A stretch of DNA of 64,000 nt from TMED88 sp964515335 (GTDB lineage: Bacteria; Myxococcota_A; UBA9160; UBA4427). A program made the position numbers and the translations under genes. Positions 25,247 through 34,393 of this stretch are shown in pieces; position 1 is the stretch's first letter; every line of letters begins with the position of its first letter. Location: positions 5,547 through 69,546 of the forward strand of contig CAZETS010000022.1 of assembly GCA_964515335.1 (NCBI GenBank), given 5' to 3'. The notes under the pieces are model-generated. The model was not told the origin of the DNA. It saw nothing but the letters and a program-made list of their open reading frames with translations, and ran no database searches.

Positions 25247-26698
25247 CTACGGATAGACCGGCGCGACCACGCCGATCAGCACGCAGGCCGAGACGAGCGC
25301 CAGCGAGACCGGCAGCGCGAACTCGACGGCAGTCCGCGGGCGGTCTCGCAGCAGGGCGCCGAGCGCGGTGTCGAGGCCGCCGGCGAGCAGCACGCCCACG
25401 CCGGCGATCGACGGAAACAGCAGCCGCGCCTGCGCGGAGTGGAACGTGAAGTTGAGGTAGACGAGGGCGGCCAGCGACAGCGCGAAGGCGCCGGCGCAGA
25501 GGGCCAGGCACGCGCGCTCGCGCGCCCCGGCGTCACTCGCCAGGCGCACGGCGAGGCCCGCGACCGCCAGGCCGCCGAGCACGCCGTACAGCCAGTAGAG
25601 GGGCCCGGGCAACGGCAGCGTGATCCAGTCGAAGAGACCCCACCACGACTGGAAGAGCCGCGCTCCGAAGACCTCTCCGAAGAACGCCGCGCGGCCGGAC
25701 GGCGGCAGCACCAGGTCGGGGTTCTGCGCGGCGCGCAACGCGAATCCCAGCGGATCCGTCCAGCCGTAGAGGCGCGCGCCGCGCACGAAGAACCAACCCG
25801 CGACCACCAGCACCGGCACCGCGACCCGCCCGCAGCCCGCCAGGGCCGCCAAGACGAAGCCCGGCCCGCGCGCCCGCCAGCCGATCGCGCCGAAGGCGAG
25901 CGGCAGCAGGAACGCCGCGTTCGTCTTGGCCAGCAGCGCGAGGCCGATCAACACGCCGAGCCCCCACTCGCCACGGGCGCGCTTCGCCCCCTCGTCGTCG
26001 CCGACGAGCAGTCGCGTCGCCACCAGCAGCGCGGCGGTCGAGATCAGGATCACGCCGTTGTCGTTGTTGATCGATCCCGACACGAAGGCCAGCTGCGGGT
26101 CGAAGGCGACGAAGGCCGTCGACAGCGCGGCGAGCTCGACACGCTCGGGCCAGACGTGCCGCGCCAGCCGCCAGGCCAGCCAGACCGTGCCCGCGCCGCA
26201 GAGCACCGACAGCACCCGCAGCCAGTGAACCGTGCGCGCGGCACCGCTCCAGGGGAAGCGGTCCTCCGGCATGCGCAGGAACATGTTCGGCTCGTCGCCC
26301 CGTCGCCACTTGACGTAGCGGGGATTGAGCGGCGGCCGCAGCCTCGCGGGCATGCCCCGCCCCGGATCCGCGACGAATCGCTCGATGTCGGCGTGCTCGT
26401 GGAGGACGAGGTCCGCGCCGAGATCGCCGTCGAGCGCGCGAAGGGCCAGCGCCAGCGGCGCGTAGTAGAGCGGCGGCCCCATGCCCTCGCTCGAGATGCG
26501 GCGCGCGGGGTCGGTCTGATCGGGCAGCGCACCGTGACGGGCCAGAGCGCGCACGTAGTCGAAGTGGAACGGCTCGTCCGGCGCCGCGAAGACCGGTACG
26601 ACCGCCGCGTAGCCGAGGGCGAGGGCGGCGAAGCCCGCCACCAGCCCGGCCGGCAGCGCCCGCGCGAGTCGCTCGGCGCGGGCCACCCCTTCGCTCAA
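25247..26698 (-). CDS. Polytopic membrane protein, DUF2142/GT-C glycosyltransferase-like
   Basis: TTG at 26696-26698 overlaps the enoyl-CoA hydratase stop as TTGA and gives 483 residues. About ten hydrophobic helices are visible. The first loop has APDEPFHFDYVRALARHGALP, a pattern typical of DUF2142 and related GT-C enzymes where the acidic pair binds a polyprenyl-phosphate sugar donor; SINNDNG and LLAKTNAAF segments follow. It should sit in the inner membrane and move a sugar to an outward-facing acceptor, but the substrate is unknown. Coupling to an enoyl-CoA hydratase gene is functionally unexplained. Confidence 0.7.
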   Translation of the reverse strand: MSEGVARAERLARALPAGLVAGFAALALGYAAVVPVFAAPDEPFHFDYVRALARHGALPDQTDPARRISSEGMGPPLYYAPLALALRALDGDLGADLVLHEHADIERFVADPGRGMPARLRPPLNPRYVKWRRGDEPNMFLRMPEDRFPWSGAARTVHWLRVLSVLCGAGTVWLAWRLARHVWPERVELAALSTAFVAFDPQLAFVSGSINNDNGVILISTAALLVATRLLVGDDEGAKRARGEWGLGVLIGLALLAKTNAAFLLPLAFGAIGWRARGPGFVLAALAGCGRVAVPVLVVAGWFFVRGARLYGWTDPLGFALRAAQNPDLVLPPSGRAAFFGEVFGARLFQSWWGLFDWITLPLPGPLYWLYGVLGGLAVAGLAVRLASDAGARERACLALCAGAFALSLAALVYLNFTFHSAQARLLFPSIAGVGVLLAGGLDTALGALLRDRPRTAVEFALPVSLALVSACVLIGVVAPVYP

Positions 26699-27471
26699 CG
26701 CCCGGTGAACTCGGGATCACGCTTCTCCAGGAAGGCGTCCATGCCCTCGGCGTGATCCTCCGTCGCGAACACCAGCCCGAAGGCGTTCTGCTCGAGCGCG
26801 TGCGCGGTGCGCACGTCGGCATCCTGCCCCTGATCGAGCACGCGCTTGGCGATGGACACCGCGACGGGCCCCTTCGCGGCCGCGCTCTTCGCCGCGCCGA
26901 TCGCCTTCTCGAGCAGCTCCTCGGGCGCGAACACGCGATTGGCCAGACCGATGCGGAGCGCTTCGTCGGCCTTGATGGGATCGCCGGTCGTCACCAGCTC
27001 CTTGGCCCACGCCACCCCGACCCGGCGCACCAATCGACTCGTGCCGCCGAAGCCCGGGATCAGGCCGAGCGCCACCTCGGGCTGTCCGAAGCGCGCCTTC
27101 TCGGACGCGTAGATCCAGTCGCACGCCAGGGCGAGCTCGCACCCGCCGCCGAGCGCGAAGCCGTTCACGGCGGCAATCGTCGGGATCGGCAGCGCTTCGA
27201 GGTCGCTCATGGCGCCGTGGCCGAGCCGCGAGAACGCCTCGGCCTCGGCGGGTGAGAGGCCTCGCATCTCGGCGATGTCGGCGCCGGCCGCGAAGGCGCG
27301 CCCTGCCCCGGTCAGCACGAGCGCCCGTACCCCCGGCTCGGCCGCCACGGCAGCAACCGCGTCGCGCAGGGCCTCGAGGGTGGCGCGGTCGAGCGCGTTC
27401 AGCGCGTCGGGTCGGTCGAGGGTCAGCAGGGCGACTTCGTCCTGCCTCTCGGATCGCACGAGCTCGCTCAT
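26695..27471 (-). CDS. Enoyl-CoA hydratase/isomerase family protein
   Basis: ATG at 27469-27471 follows GAGGAGGAACTCGCG and gives 258 residues; a GTG nine codons upstream is weaker. The crotonase fold is plain: RPDALNALDRA, AFAAGADIAEM with the first oxyanion-hole segment, NGFALGGGCELALACD with the second, and EVALGLIPGFGGTSRL carrying the catalytic glutamate. Residue choice fits a hydratase acting on short or medium 2-enoyl-CoA. Tandem 10-base repeats lie just upstream of its ribosome site. Confidence 0.9.
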   Translation of the reverse strand: MSELVRSERQDEVALLTLDRPDALNALDRATLEALRDAVAAVAAEPGVRALVLTGAGRAFAAGADIAEMRGLSPAEAEAFSRLGHGAMSDLEALPIPTIAAVNGFALGGGCELALACDWIYASEKARFGQPEVALGLIPGFGGTSRLVRRVGVAWAKELVTTGDPIKADEALRIGLANRVFAPEELLEKAIGAAKSAAAKGPVAVSIAKRVLDQGQDADVRTAHALEQNAFGLVFATEDHAEGMDAFLEKRDPEFTGR

Positions 27472-27483
27472 CGCGAGTTCCTC

Positions 27484-27529
27484 CTCACAGGGTCTCACAG
27501 GGTCTCACAGGGTCTCATCGGGTCTCACC
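27484..27529. repeat. Short tandem repeat, 10-base unit
   Basis: Four and a half copies of the unit GGTCTCACAG are arranged head to tail, the last two copies diverged (GGTCTCATCG, GGTCTCACCC). On the minus strand the array reads TGTGAGACCC repeatedly and occupies the 5' leader of the enoyl-CoA hydratase gene, ending at its GAGGAGG ribosome site. It could be a replication-slippage product or a regulatory array. Confidence 0.85.
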
Positions 27530-27725
27530 CGGCCAGCACCGCCCCCACCGGGTCGCCGTGACGAACGACTGCGCGCGTGCGGCGGAGAGGCGCGGGAGGG
27601 GAACTTAGCCCGCCAGCTGCGCACGTCGTGCACGAGCGGAAAATGAGGCGGCGTCCATCGCAGGCGGGATCGGGCGGCCGCCGTGGTATCCTTGCCGGCC
27701 ATTTCAAGCTCGAGGGACGGATTCG

Positions 27726-28481
27726 ATGACGGAGACCAAGAGGTCGCGACTGGCCGCGTTCGCTTTCGCGGTGGGAATCGCGGGACTGGTGGCGGTCGTG
27801 GGGGGCATTCTGGGCATCCAGGTCGGGCTGCTCGCTCCGCTGCAGGGCTTCTACCTGTTCGGGCTCGGCACCGGTCTGTGCGGCGTGGTCGCGATGATCT
27901 GCGGCGCGATTTCGCTCGTGCGCGTGCGGGGCGGCCGCTACGGAGCCAACGACAGCGGCCGCTCGCTCAGCGCGACCGTCATCGGCCTGGTGCTCACCAC
28001 GCTGATCGTCGTGTCGGCGGCCGGCGGCCTCGGCAAGCCGCCCATCAACGACATCACCACCGACCTGACGAACCCGCCGGCCTTCGCGCCGGCGAACGAG
28101 GTGCCCGCGTACGCGAATCGCGACATGACCTACCCGAGCGACTTCGTGACCATCGTCGAGCAGGCCTACCCGGACCTCGAGCCGATCCGCCTCTCGGCCG
28201 CTCCGGACGAGGCCTACGCCCGCGCCCTCGCCTCGGCCCGCGCCCTCGGCTGGACGATCACCCACCAGGACCCGGCCGCCGGCACCTTCGACGCCTCCGA
28301 GTCGACCGCCATCTTTCGCTTCGTCGACGACGTGACGGTCCGCCTCCGCCCCAACGACTCCGGGACCCGCATCGACGTCCGCTCGAAGTCCCGTGACGGC
28401 CGCGGCGACCTCGGCGCCAACGCGGACCGCATCCAACGCTTCGCCGCCGAAATCCGCCTGCCCCCCGTGGCCGCCGAGTAG
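27726..28481 (+). CDS. DUF1499 membrane protein
   Basis: A 251-residue protein with three hydrophobic segments in the first 105 residues, followed by a soluble DUF1499 domain. The domain shows YPSDFVTIVEQAYPDLEPI, the amphipathic ALASARALGWTI helix and strand, an AAGTFDASESTAIFRFVDDV strand pair, and RIDVRSKSRDGRGDLGANADRI with the conserved SR-x-G-x-x-DxGxNxxRI ending. DUF1499 function is unknown. The gene stands alone and converges with the acyl-CoA synthetase gene. Confidence 0.88.
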   Translation: MTETKRSRLAAFAFAVGIAGLVAVVGGILGIQVGLLAPLQGFYLFGLGTGLCGVVAMICGAISLVRVRGGRYGANDSGRSLSATVIGLVLTTLIVVSAAGGLGKPPINDITTDLTNPPAFAPANEVPAYANRDMTYPSDFVTIVEQAYPDLEPIRLSAAPDEAYARALASARALGWTITHQDPAAGTFDASESTAIFRFVDDVTVRLRPNDSGTRIDVRSKSRDGRGDLGANADRIQRFAAEIRLPPVAAE

Positions 28482-28529
28482 CCCCGCAAGAGCATCCCGT
28501 CGACCACAGCAGCCCCGCGTGCCCGGCGC

Positions 28530-30170
28530 CTACAGGCCGAGCGCCTCGACCGCTGCCTGCCTGGCCCAGCGATAGTCGGCCTTGCCGCTGGGCGCCCGCA
28601 CCACCTTCTCGACGAACACGTACACCTTCGGAAGCTTGTACCGGGTGATGTGCTCGTGGGCCGCGGCCGACAGCTCCTCCTGCGTCGCCGCCGACCCCTC
28701 GCGCAGCTGCACGAGCGCCGTCACCTGACTCCCCCAGCGCTCGCTCGGCGTGCCGCAGACCACGCAGTCGTACACCGCAGGATGGTGCTTGATCGCCAGC
28801 TCGACCTCCTCGGCGAAGATCTTCTCGCCGCCGCTGTTGATCGTCACCGAGTCGCGGCCGAGCAGCCGCAGGCGACCGTCGGCCCCCACCTCGGCGCGAT
28901 CGCCGGGCACCGCGTAGCGGACGCCGTCGATCTCGGGGAAGGTGCGGCGGGTCTTCTCCTCGTCCTCGTAGTAGCCGAGCGGCATGCGGCCGGTGCGGGC
29001 CAGCCAGCCGCGCTCGGTGTCACCCGGCGCAAGCCGCCGCGTCAGGTGTTCCGAGAGCACGACGTTGTCGTCCAGGATCTCGAACTGCCCGGTCGAAGCG
29101 CCCGACTCCCGGCTCGACGTGTGCGAGCCCTGTGCGCCGGACTCGGAGGAGCCCAGCGCGTCGCGGATACGCAGCTGCGGCAGCAGGTCGAGCAGCTCCT
29201 GCTTGAGGGCCGCCGTGAGGATGGCGCCGCCCGAAGTGATCATGAACAGGCTCGACAGGTCGTACTCGTGCTCGCGCAGCCGATCGATCAAGGGACGCGC
29301 GAAGGCGTCGCCGACGATCGTCAGCACCTGGACGCGCTCGCGCTCGACCGTCGACCAGATGTCGTGCGGGTCGAGGTGGTCGACGTCGTCCTGGATGATC
29401 ACCGTGCCGCCGATGTGCCACATGTTGAAGGCCGCCCAGTGGGCGGCGCCGTGCATGAAGGGCGGCGACGGCAACGCGCGGATGCCGTCCCGGGCCCGGG
29501 CCCGCTTCTGCATGTCGGCGATCGTTCCCGGCGGACTGGTCGTCAACGCCGCGTGGAAGACGTCGTCCTGCCGCCAGAGCACCCCCTTCGGCATGCCCGT
29601 GGTCCCGCCGGTGTAGAGGATGTAGAGGTCGTCGGGCGACAGGTCTTCGGGCGGCGGCTCGGGCGTGGCGGCGGCGAGCGCGGCCTCGTAGTCGAGCGCG
29701 CCGTCGAGCAGGGCGTGGCCCGAAGCGTCCGCCACCTGCAGCAACAGGGAGAGCGGCGGAATCCGGTCGCGGATACGCTCGAGCAGCGGCGCGAAGGCGG
29801 CGTGGTAGACGACGGCCTTCGCGGTGGCGTTCTCGAATAGGTAGACGAGCTCCTCCTCGACGTAGCGGTAGTTGACGTTGAACGGAGCGCAGCGGGCCTT
29901 GAAGGCGCCGAGCATGCCTTCGAGGTACTCGCTGCCGTTGTGGAGGTAGAGGGCGACATGGTCCTGGCCCGATTGCCAGCCGGCGAGCCCGGCCCGTTCG
30001 CGGTGGCAGCCGAGGCCATGGGCGCGCAGCACCTGGCCGAGCCGGCGGGTGCGGTCGGTCACCTGCGACCAGCTGAGCCGCCGGTCACCGTGCACGATGC
30101 ACTCGCGGTCGGGCAGCGCCTCGGCGAGGGCTTCGTGGACGCGGGCGAGATTCATGGCTCCGTTCGTCAC
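28530..30170 (-). CDS. AMP-dependent acyl-CoA synthetase
   Basis: GTG at 30168-30170, ten bases after AGGAG, gives 546 residues; an in-frame ATG five codons on is also possible. The adenylate-forming core is clear: YTGGTTGMPKGVLW P-loop, GSSESGAQGSH, GRMPLGYYEDEEKT, and GRDSVTINSGGEKIFAEEVE with the hinge and A8 region; the catalytic lysine near the C terminus lies in APSGKADYRWA. It activates a carboxylic acid, probably a fatty or aromatic acid, to its CoA thioester. The toroid-protein gene lies 48 bases upstream on the same strand, so the two may share an operon. Confidence 0.9.
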   Translation of the reverse strand: MTNGAMNLARVHEALAEALPDRECIVHGDRRLSWSQVTDRTRRLGQVLRAHGLGCHRERAGLAGWQSGQDHVALYLHNGSEYLEGMLGAFKARCAPFNVNYRYVEEELVYLFENATAKAVVYHAAFAPLLERIRDRIPPLSLLLQVADASGHALLDGALDYEAALAAATPEPPPEDLSPDDLYILYTGGTTGMPKGVLWRQDDVFHAALTTSPPGTIADMQKRARARDGIRALPSPPFMHGAAHWAAFNMWHIGGTVIIQDDVDHLDPHDIWSTVERERVQVLTIVGDAFARPLIDRLREHEYDLSSLFMITSGGAILTAALKQELLDLLPQLRIRDALGSSESGAQGSHTSSRESGASTGQFEILDDNVVLSEHLTRRLAPGDTERGWLARTGRMPLGYYEDEEKTRRTFPEIDGVRYAVPGDRAEVGADGRLRLLGRDSVTINSGGEKIFAEEVELAIKHHPAVYDCVVCGTPSERWGSQVTALVQLREGSAATQEELSAAAHEHITRYKLPKVYVFVEKVVRAPSGKADYRWARQAAVEALGL

Positions 30171-30218
30171 CTCGGCTCGTCTCCTGCTCGATCGGCCCGT
30201 GCTCGCCCGGGCGCCTGC

Positions 30219-31127
30219 TCAGATCACGCCGCAGAGGCGGATCGCGCCCAGCATCGCGTCGAAGGTCGGCTCGACGCGAACGGCGTCCGATCCCATCGCG
30301 AGCTCCGCGAAGCCGCCGTCCCCGCCCTGCTCGCCGAGCAGGCGATCGAGCAGCTCACCGGGGGCCAGTCCCGCTCCGGGCACCGCCGAAGCATCGCAGT
30401 GCAATAGCACCCGAACGGTGTGCACGGCATCGTGCACACCGTCGCGGAAGCCACGTTCGAGCTCGCGCCCCACCCACTGCAGCGCCCCATCGGCCAGCTC
30501 GTCTTGATTCCCGACGCTGCTGAACCACGCGCCGAACGCCGCCAGCGCCGGCCAGCTGCGCCCAGCCACCGCGTCCGGCGACCAGCGATCCGCCAGGAAG
30601 GCCCCGGCGCGGTCGAGCACCTCGGGACGCACCACGCGCGTGCGCGCCAGATGGCCGGCCAGCATGCCGGTCGCGAACAGACGCTGCTCGGGGGACGCGT
30701 CGGCAGCGCCCCACGAGCCGTCGGCTCGCTGCAGCGCGTGGGCCCGTCCGGCGATCTCCTCGACGACGGGCGCGCCGAGCGCGCCGAGATCGTCGAGCAC
30801 GATCAGCGGTTCGAGGCAGGCCAGCCAGTCGGCCGCCAACGCGTCGCCAGCGAAATCGCAGAGGCCGGGGGCGCCCTGGGCGGCCAGGCCGAGGGGCGTC
30901 GCGGCCTCGCCCCCACCGAAGCCTTCGGCGATGCGGGCCACGCAGTCGGCGACGGGCCGCGCGCCGAGCAGCGCGTGGGTGCGCAGGATCGCGAGCGCGT
31001 CGCCGTGCCGCTCGACGAAGCCCAGTCCCCGCTCGAGCGCGTCGGCGGCGCGAAACCGCAGCCGGTCCTCGGGCGACGCGTCGGGGCCCGGCGAGGCGCC
31101 GGTCGGATCTCCGCCCTGCCCGCTCAC
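30219..31127 (-). CDS. Terpenoid-cyclase/prenyltransferase-like toroid protein
   Basis: GTG at 31125-31127, preceded by GGGGAGGGGGC, gives 302 residues with no membrane segment. The sequence is made of alanine- and leucine-rich helical pairs; one repeat reads ALQRADGSWGAADASPEQRL, a QW-type motif (Q-x-x-DGSWG) of squalene-hopene cyclases and protein prenyltransferases. Only about half a cyclase is present and no DXDD catalytic motif is visible, so it is probably a single alpha-alpha toroid domain of unknown role, not an active triterpene cyclase. It may be co-transcribed with the acyl-CoA synthetase gene downstream. Confidence 0.6.
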   Translation of the reverse strand: MSGQGGDPTGASPGPDASPEDRLRFRAADALERGLGFVERHGDALAILRTHALLGARPVADCVARIAEGFGGGEAATPLGLAAQGAPGLCDFAGDALAADWLACLEPLIVLDDLGALGAPVVEEIAGRAHALQRADGSWGAADASPEQRLFATGMLAGHLARTRVVRPEVLDRAGAFLADRWSPDAVAGRSWPALAAFGAWFSSVGNQDELADGALQWVGRELERGFRDGVHDAVHTVRVLLHCDASAVPGAGLAPGELLDRLLGEQGGDGGFAELAMGSDAVRVEPTFDAMLGAIRLCGVI

Positions 31128-31204
31128 GCCCCCTCCCCTGCACGGTCGACCCCGAGCAGCCAGCCGTCGCGCACCCACTCGATCACGCGCGGACGATCGT
31201 CCAT
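31124..31204 (-). CDS. Possible 26-residue ORF coupled to toroid gene
   Basis: A short frame from ATG 31202-31204 encodes MDDRPRVIEWVRDGWLLGVD plus six residues and stops in a GTGA overlap with the toroid protein start. The composition looks coding and the overlap matches the style of real gene pairs here, but no ribosome site precedes the ATG. It may be a leader peptide, or the true N terminus of the toroid protein displaced by a frameshift. Confidence 0.25.
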   Translation of the reverse strand: MDDRPRVIEWVRDGWLLGVDRAGEGA

Positions 31205-31270
31205 CCGAGGCGCGCCAACAACTGCGCGGCCCGCGGCCGCTAGACTCGCCGCCCGGAGAGCCCCGAACCG

Positions 31271-33304
31271 ATGCCGACGTCCACCCGAGAGAACCGCCTC
31301 GCCGACGAGACGAGCGCCTACCTGCTGCAGCACAGCCGCAACCCCGTCGACTGGCATCCGTGGGGCGAGGCCGCCCTCGCGCGCGCCCGCGAACTCGACC
31401 GGCCGCTGCTCGTGTCGATCGGATACAGCTCCTGCCACTGGTGCCACGTGATGGAGCGCGAATCCTTCGAGGACGACGAGACGGCGGCGCTGATGAACCG
31501 CCACTTCGTGTGCATCAAGGTCGACCGCGAGGAGCGGCCCGACGTCGACCAGATCTACATGGACACTGTCACGCGGCTCACCGGCCACGGCGGCTGGCCG
31601 CTCCACGTCTTCTGCAAAGCCGACGGAAGCCCGTTCTTCGGCGGCACCTACTGGCCCGGCGAGCCGCGCCAGGGGATGCCGAGCTTCCGCCAGGTGCTCA
31701 CACAGATCGCCGACGCGTGGCAGACGCGAAGGGGCGAGGTGGACGACGCTGCCGAGCGGCTCGTCGGCGCCCTCGATCTCGGCCTCGGCCCGAGCGGCGG
31801 CGCCGGCCCCGGACGCGAGGCGGTGGTCGAGAGCGCGCGACAGATCATGAAGAACGCCGACTGGGAGCGCGGCGGGTTCGGGGCGGGTCCCAAGTTTCCG
31901 ACGCCGACGAACCTCGAGCTGCTGCTCTGCGCCCTCGACTTCCTCGATCAGGAAGAGGCCCGCGCAGTAGCGAGCCACCTCGAGCACACCGCGCGCGAGA
32001 TGTCGCGGCGCGGCCTCTACGACCACCTGGCCGGCGGCTTCCATCGCTACTGCGTCGACGGTGCGTGGACGATCCCGCACTTCGAGAAGATGCTCTACGA
32101 CCAGGGGCTGCTGCTGCGATTCTACGCCGAGCTGCACCGCCGCGGCGCCGCCCCCGACGAGTGCGAGTGGCCGATTCGCGAGACCGCCGACTATCTGCGC
32201 CGCGAGATGACCTCGCCCGAGGGCGGCTTCTACGCCAGCCAGGACGCCGACGCCGGCGGCGTCGAGGGAGCGTTCCAGGTGTGGACCCCGGCGCAGATCG
32301 AGGCCGAGCTCGCCGACCGCGCGCCGGGCTTCTGCGCCGCGTACTCGGTGACGGCCGAGGGCAACTTCGAAGGCGGCGCCACGCACCTGATCGACACGGC
32401 CCGCGCGCCGCGAAGCGAGTGGGCGGCCGAGCGCGCCGCCCTGCTCGAAGCGCGCAGCCGGCGCATCGCCCCGGCCACCGACCGCAAGCGGCTCGTCAGC
32501 TGGAACGCCTATGCGATCTCGGGGCTCGCTCGCTCGGCGAGCACGCTCGGCGACGAGACCATGCTCGCCGACGCGATGCGCGCCATGCAGTTCATCGAGG
32601 ACGAGATGATCGACGACGACGGCCGCCTGCGCCGCGTCTTCGACGTCGGCCGCCCCGCCGTGCCCGCCTTCCTCGACGACCACGCCGCCCTGCTCGACGC
32701 CTGCCTCGACCTGCACCGCGCCGGCGCCGGCGACCGCATCCTGCTCGTCGCCCTGCACCTCGCCCAGCAGATCGGCGACCGCTTCATCGACCCCGCCACC
32801 GGCGCCGTCTACTTCACCCCGTCCGACGGCGAACGTCTCGTCCACCGCCCCCGCACCGACCACGACGGCGCCACCCCCGCCGCCGCCGGCCTCGCCGCGA
32901 TCGGCCTCTCGCGCCTCGCCCAGCTCTCCGGCCTGCGCGCCCACGCCGCCCAGGTCGACGCCATCCTGGCCGCCGAGTCGCCCCTCCTCGAGCGCGCCCC
33001 GCACGCCTTCCCGACGCTGATCCGCGCCGCCGCTCTCCGCGCGCGCGGCCTGTCGGTCGCGGTCGTCGTCGGCGACCCGGCCGATGCGATGACGGCGCGC
33101 CTCGCCGACCGGGCGCGGCGGCTGCTGCTTCCCGAAGACGCCGTCGTCGTGCACCGGCCGGGGGACGCCGTGCCGACGGGCATCACCTCGGAGTGGCTCG
33201 AGGACCGCCCCCCCGTCGACGGCGCCCCCACCGCCTACGTGTGCCACGGCACCCGCTGCTCCCTGCCCGCCACCACCCCCGAAGCGATCGAGCCCCTCGA
33301 CTGA
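31271..33304 (+). CDS. Thioredoxin-domain protein of the YyaL/DUF255 family
   Basis: A 677-residue protein starting MPTSTRENRLADETSAYLLQ. The N-terminal thioredoxin-like domain has NPVDWHPWG and SSCHWCHVMERESF, with the CxxC pair at C55 and C58, then VDREERPDVD and GHGGWPLHVF. The C-terminal half is an alpha-alpha toroid like N-acylglucosamine epimerases (GLYDHLAGGFHRYCVD, PHFEKMLYDQG, SQDADAGGVEG). This is the YyaL/SSP411 (spermatogenesis-associated protein 20) family, length normal, biochemical role unsettled. The last 250 residues come from especially GC-rich DNA. Confidence 0.92.
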   Translation: MPTSTRENRLADETSAYLLQHSRNPVDWHPWGEAALARARELDRPLLVSIGYSSCHWCHVMERESFEDDETAALMNRHFVCIKVDREERPDVDQIYMDTVTRLTGHGGWPLHVFCKADGSPFFGGTYWPGEPRQGMPSFRQVLTQIADAWQTRRGEVDDAAERLVGALDLGLGPSGGAGPGREAVVESARQIMKNADWERGGFGAGPKFPTPTNLELLLCALDFLDQEEARAVASHLEHTAREMSRRGLYDHLAGGFHRYCVDGAWTIPHFEKMLYDQGLLLRFYAELHRRGAAPDECEWPIRETADYLRREMTSPEGGFYASQDADAGGVEGAFQVWTPAQIEAELADRAPGFCAAYSVTAEGNFEGGATHLIDTARAPRSEWAAERAALLEARSRRIAPATDRKRLVSWNAYAISGLARSASTLGDETMLADAMRAMQFIEDEMIDDDGRLRRVFDVGRPAVPAFLDDHAALLDACLDLHRAGAGDRILLVALHLAQQIGDRFIDPATGAVYFTPSDGERLVHRPRTDHDGATPAAAGLAAIGLSRLAQLSGLRAHAAQVDAILAAESPLLERAPHAFPTLIRAAALRARGLSVAVVVGDPADAMTARLADRARRLLLPEDAVVVHRPGDAVPTGITSEWLEDRPPVDGAPTAYVCHGTRCSLPATTPEAIEPLD

Positions 33305-33352
33305 CGGCCACCATCCCCGGCAGCCGACCCCGCACGAAGTTATGCTGCCCGC

Positions 33353-34384
33353 ATGCGCGCAGCCGCCTACGTCGACGCCAGCCACTTCGAGATCCAGGAC
33401 CGCCCGGTCACCGACCCGGGCCCCGGCGAAGTGAGGGTGAGCCTCTCCGCCTGCGGGATCTGCGGCAGCGACCTGCACTTCCTCCACCAGGGATTCATGC
33501 AGCCCGGCGCCACCCCGGGCCACGAGATGGCCGGCCGCATCGATGCCCTCGGCGCCGGCGTCGACGGCCTCGAGACCGGGCAACTCGTCGCCATCGAGCC
33601 GCTCGACACCTGCGGCAACTGCCCCGACTGCGCGGCCGGACGCGACTCGATCTGTCGCGCGTTCCAGCTCTACGGCGTCCACAAGCCCGGAGGCTTCGCC
33701 GACGGCATCGTGGTTCCCGCCCATCGCGCCCACTCGCTGGCCGAAGACCTCGACGCGGCCGTCGCCGCCCTGTGCGAGCCCCTCGCCGTCGCTGTGCACG
33801 GCCTCTCGCGCGGCCGCTTCGAGAAGGACCAGCGCGTGCTCGTGATGGGCGCCGGCGCGGTCGGTCTCGTCACCCTCGTCGCCGCGCGCAGCCTCGGTGC
33901 GCGGGAGGTCTTCGTCACGGCGCGCCACGGCCACCAGGCCGCAGCCGCCCGCGCCCTCGGAGCGGCGCGTGTGATCGACGAGCGCGATGCCGACGCCGCC
34001 GGACTCGATGCACTCGGCCGCGAGTGCGACATCGACGTTGCGGTCGAGACGGTGGGGGGGCGCGCCGACACGCTGATGACCGCGTCCGCCGCGGTTCGAC
34101 CCGGCGGTCGGGTCAGCGTGCTGGGTCTGTTCACCGAGTCGCCGCAACTCTCACCGCTGTCGCTGTTGATGAAGGAGATCGATCTCTGCTGGTCGAACTG
34201 CTACCACCGCGCCGCCGGCCAGCCGGCCGACTTCCGCGTCGCGGCGGACATCGTCGACCGCGAGCGCGAGCAGCTCGCCTCGTTGATCACGCACCGCTAC
34301 GGGCTCGACGAGATCGATCAGGCCTTCGCGACGGCCTCCGACAAGCGGGCGGGCGCGCTGAAGGTCGCCGTCACGCTCGCCTGA
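33353..34384 (+). CDS. Zinc-dependent alcohol dehydrogenase (MDR family)
   Basis: A 343-residue medium-chain dehydrogenase. The catalytic zinc site is C34 in SACGICGSDLH with GHEMAG (H57-E58). The structural zinc cysteines C87, C90, C93 and C101 have the classical spacing (CGNCPDCAAGRDSIC). The nucleotide fold reads VLVMGAGAVGLVTLVAARSLGA. The family includes sorbitol, threonine and butanediol dehydrogenases; the substrate is not clear. It starts 48 bases after the YyaL-family gene on the same strand and converges on the CPBP gene. Confidence 0.9.
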   Translation: MRAAAYVDASHFEIQDRPVTDPGPGEVRVSLSACGICGSDLHFLHQGFMQPGATPGHEMAGRIDALGAGVDGLETGQLVAIEPLDTCGNCPDCAAGRDSICRAFQLYGVHKPGGFADGIVVPAHRAHSLAEDLDAAVAALCEPLAVAVHGLSRGRFEKDQRVLVMGAGAVGLVTLVAARSLGAREVFVTARHGHQAAAARALGAARVIDERDADAAGLDALGRECDIDVAVETVGGRADTLMTASAAVRPGGRVSVLGLFTESPQLSPLSLLMKEIDLCWSNCYHRAAGQPADFRVAADIVDREREQLASLITHRYGLDEIDQAFATASDKRAGALKVAVTLA

Positions 34385-34393
34385 CGCGGCCCT

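Noticed and set aside
27484..27529. CRISPR-like array
   Set aside because: Units are 10 bases with no spacers, so it is a simple tandem repeat; no cas genes are present.
31124..34147. A 1007-codon minus-strand frame across the YyaL and alcohol dehydrogenase genes
   Set aside because: Composition is glycine/valine/arginine-rich shadow sequence; only its last 26 codons were kept, as a weak small ORF.
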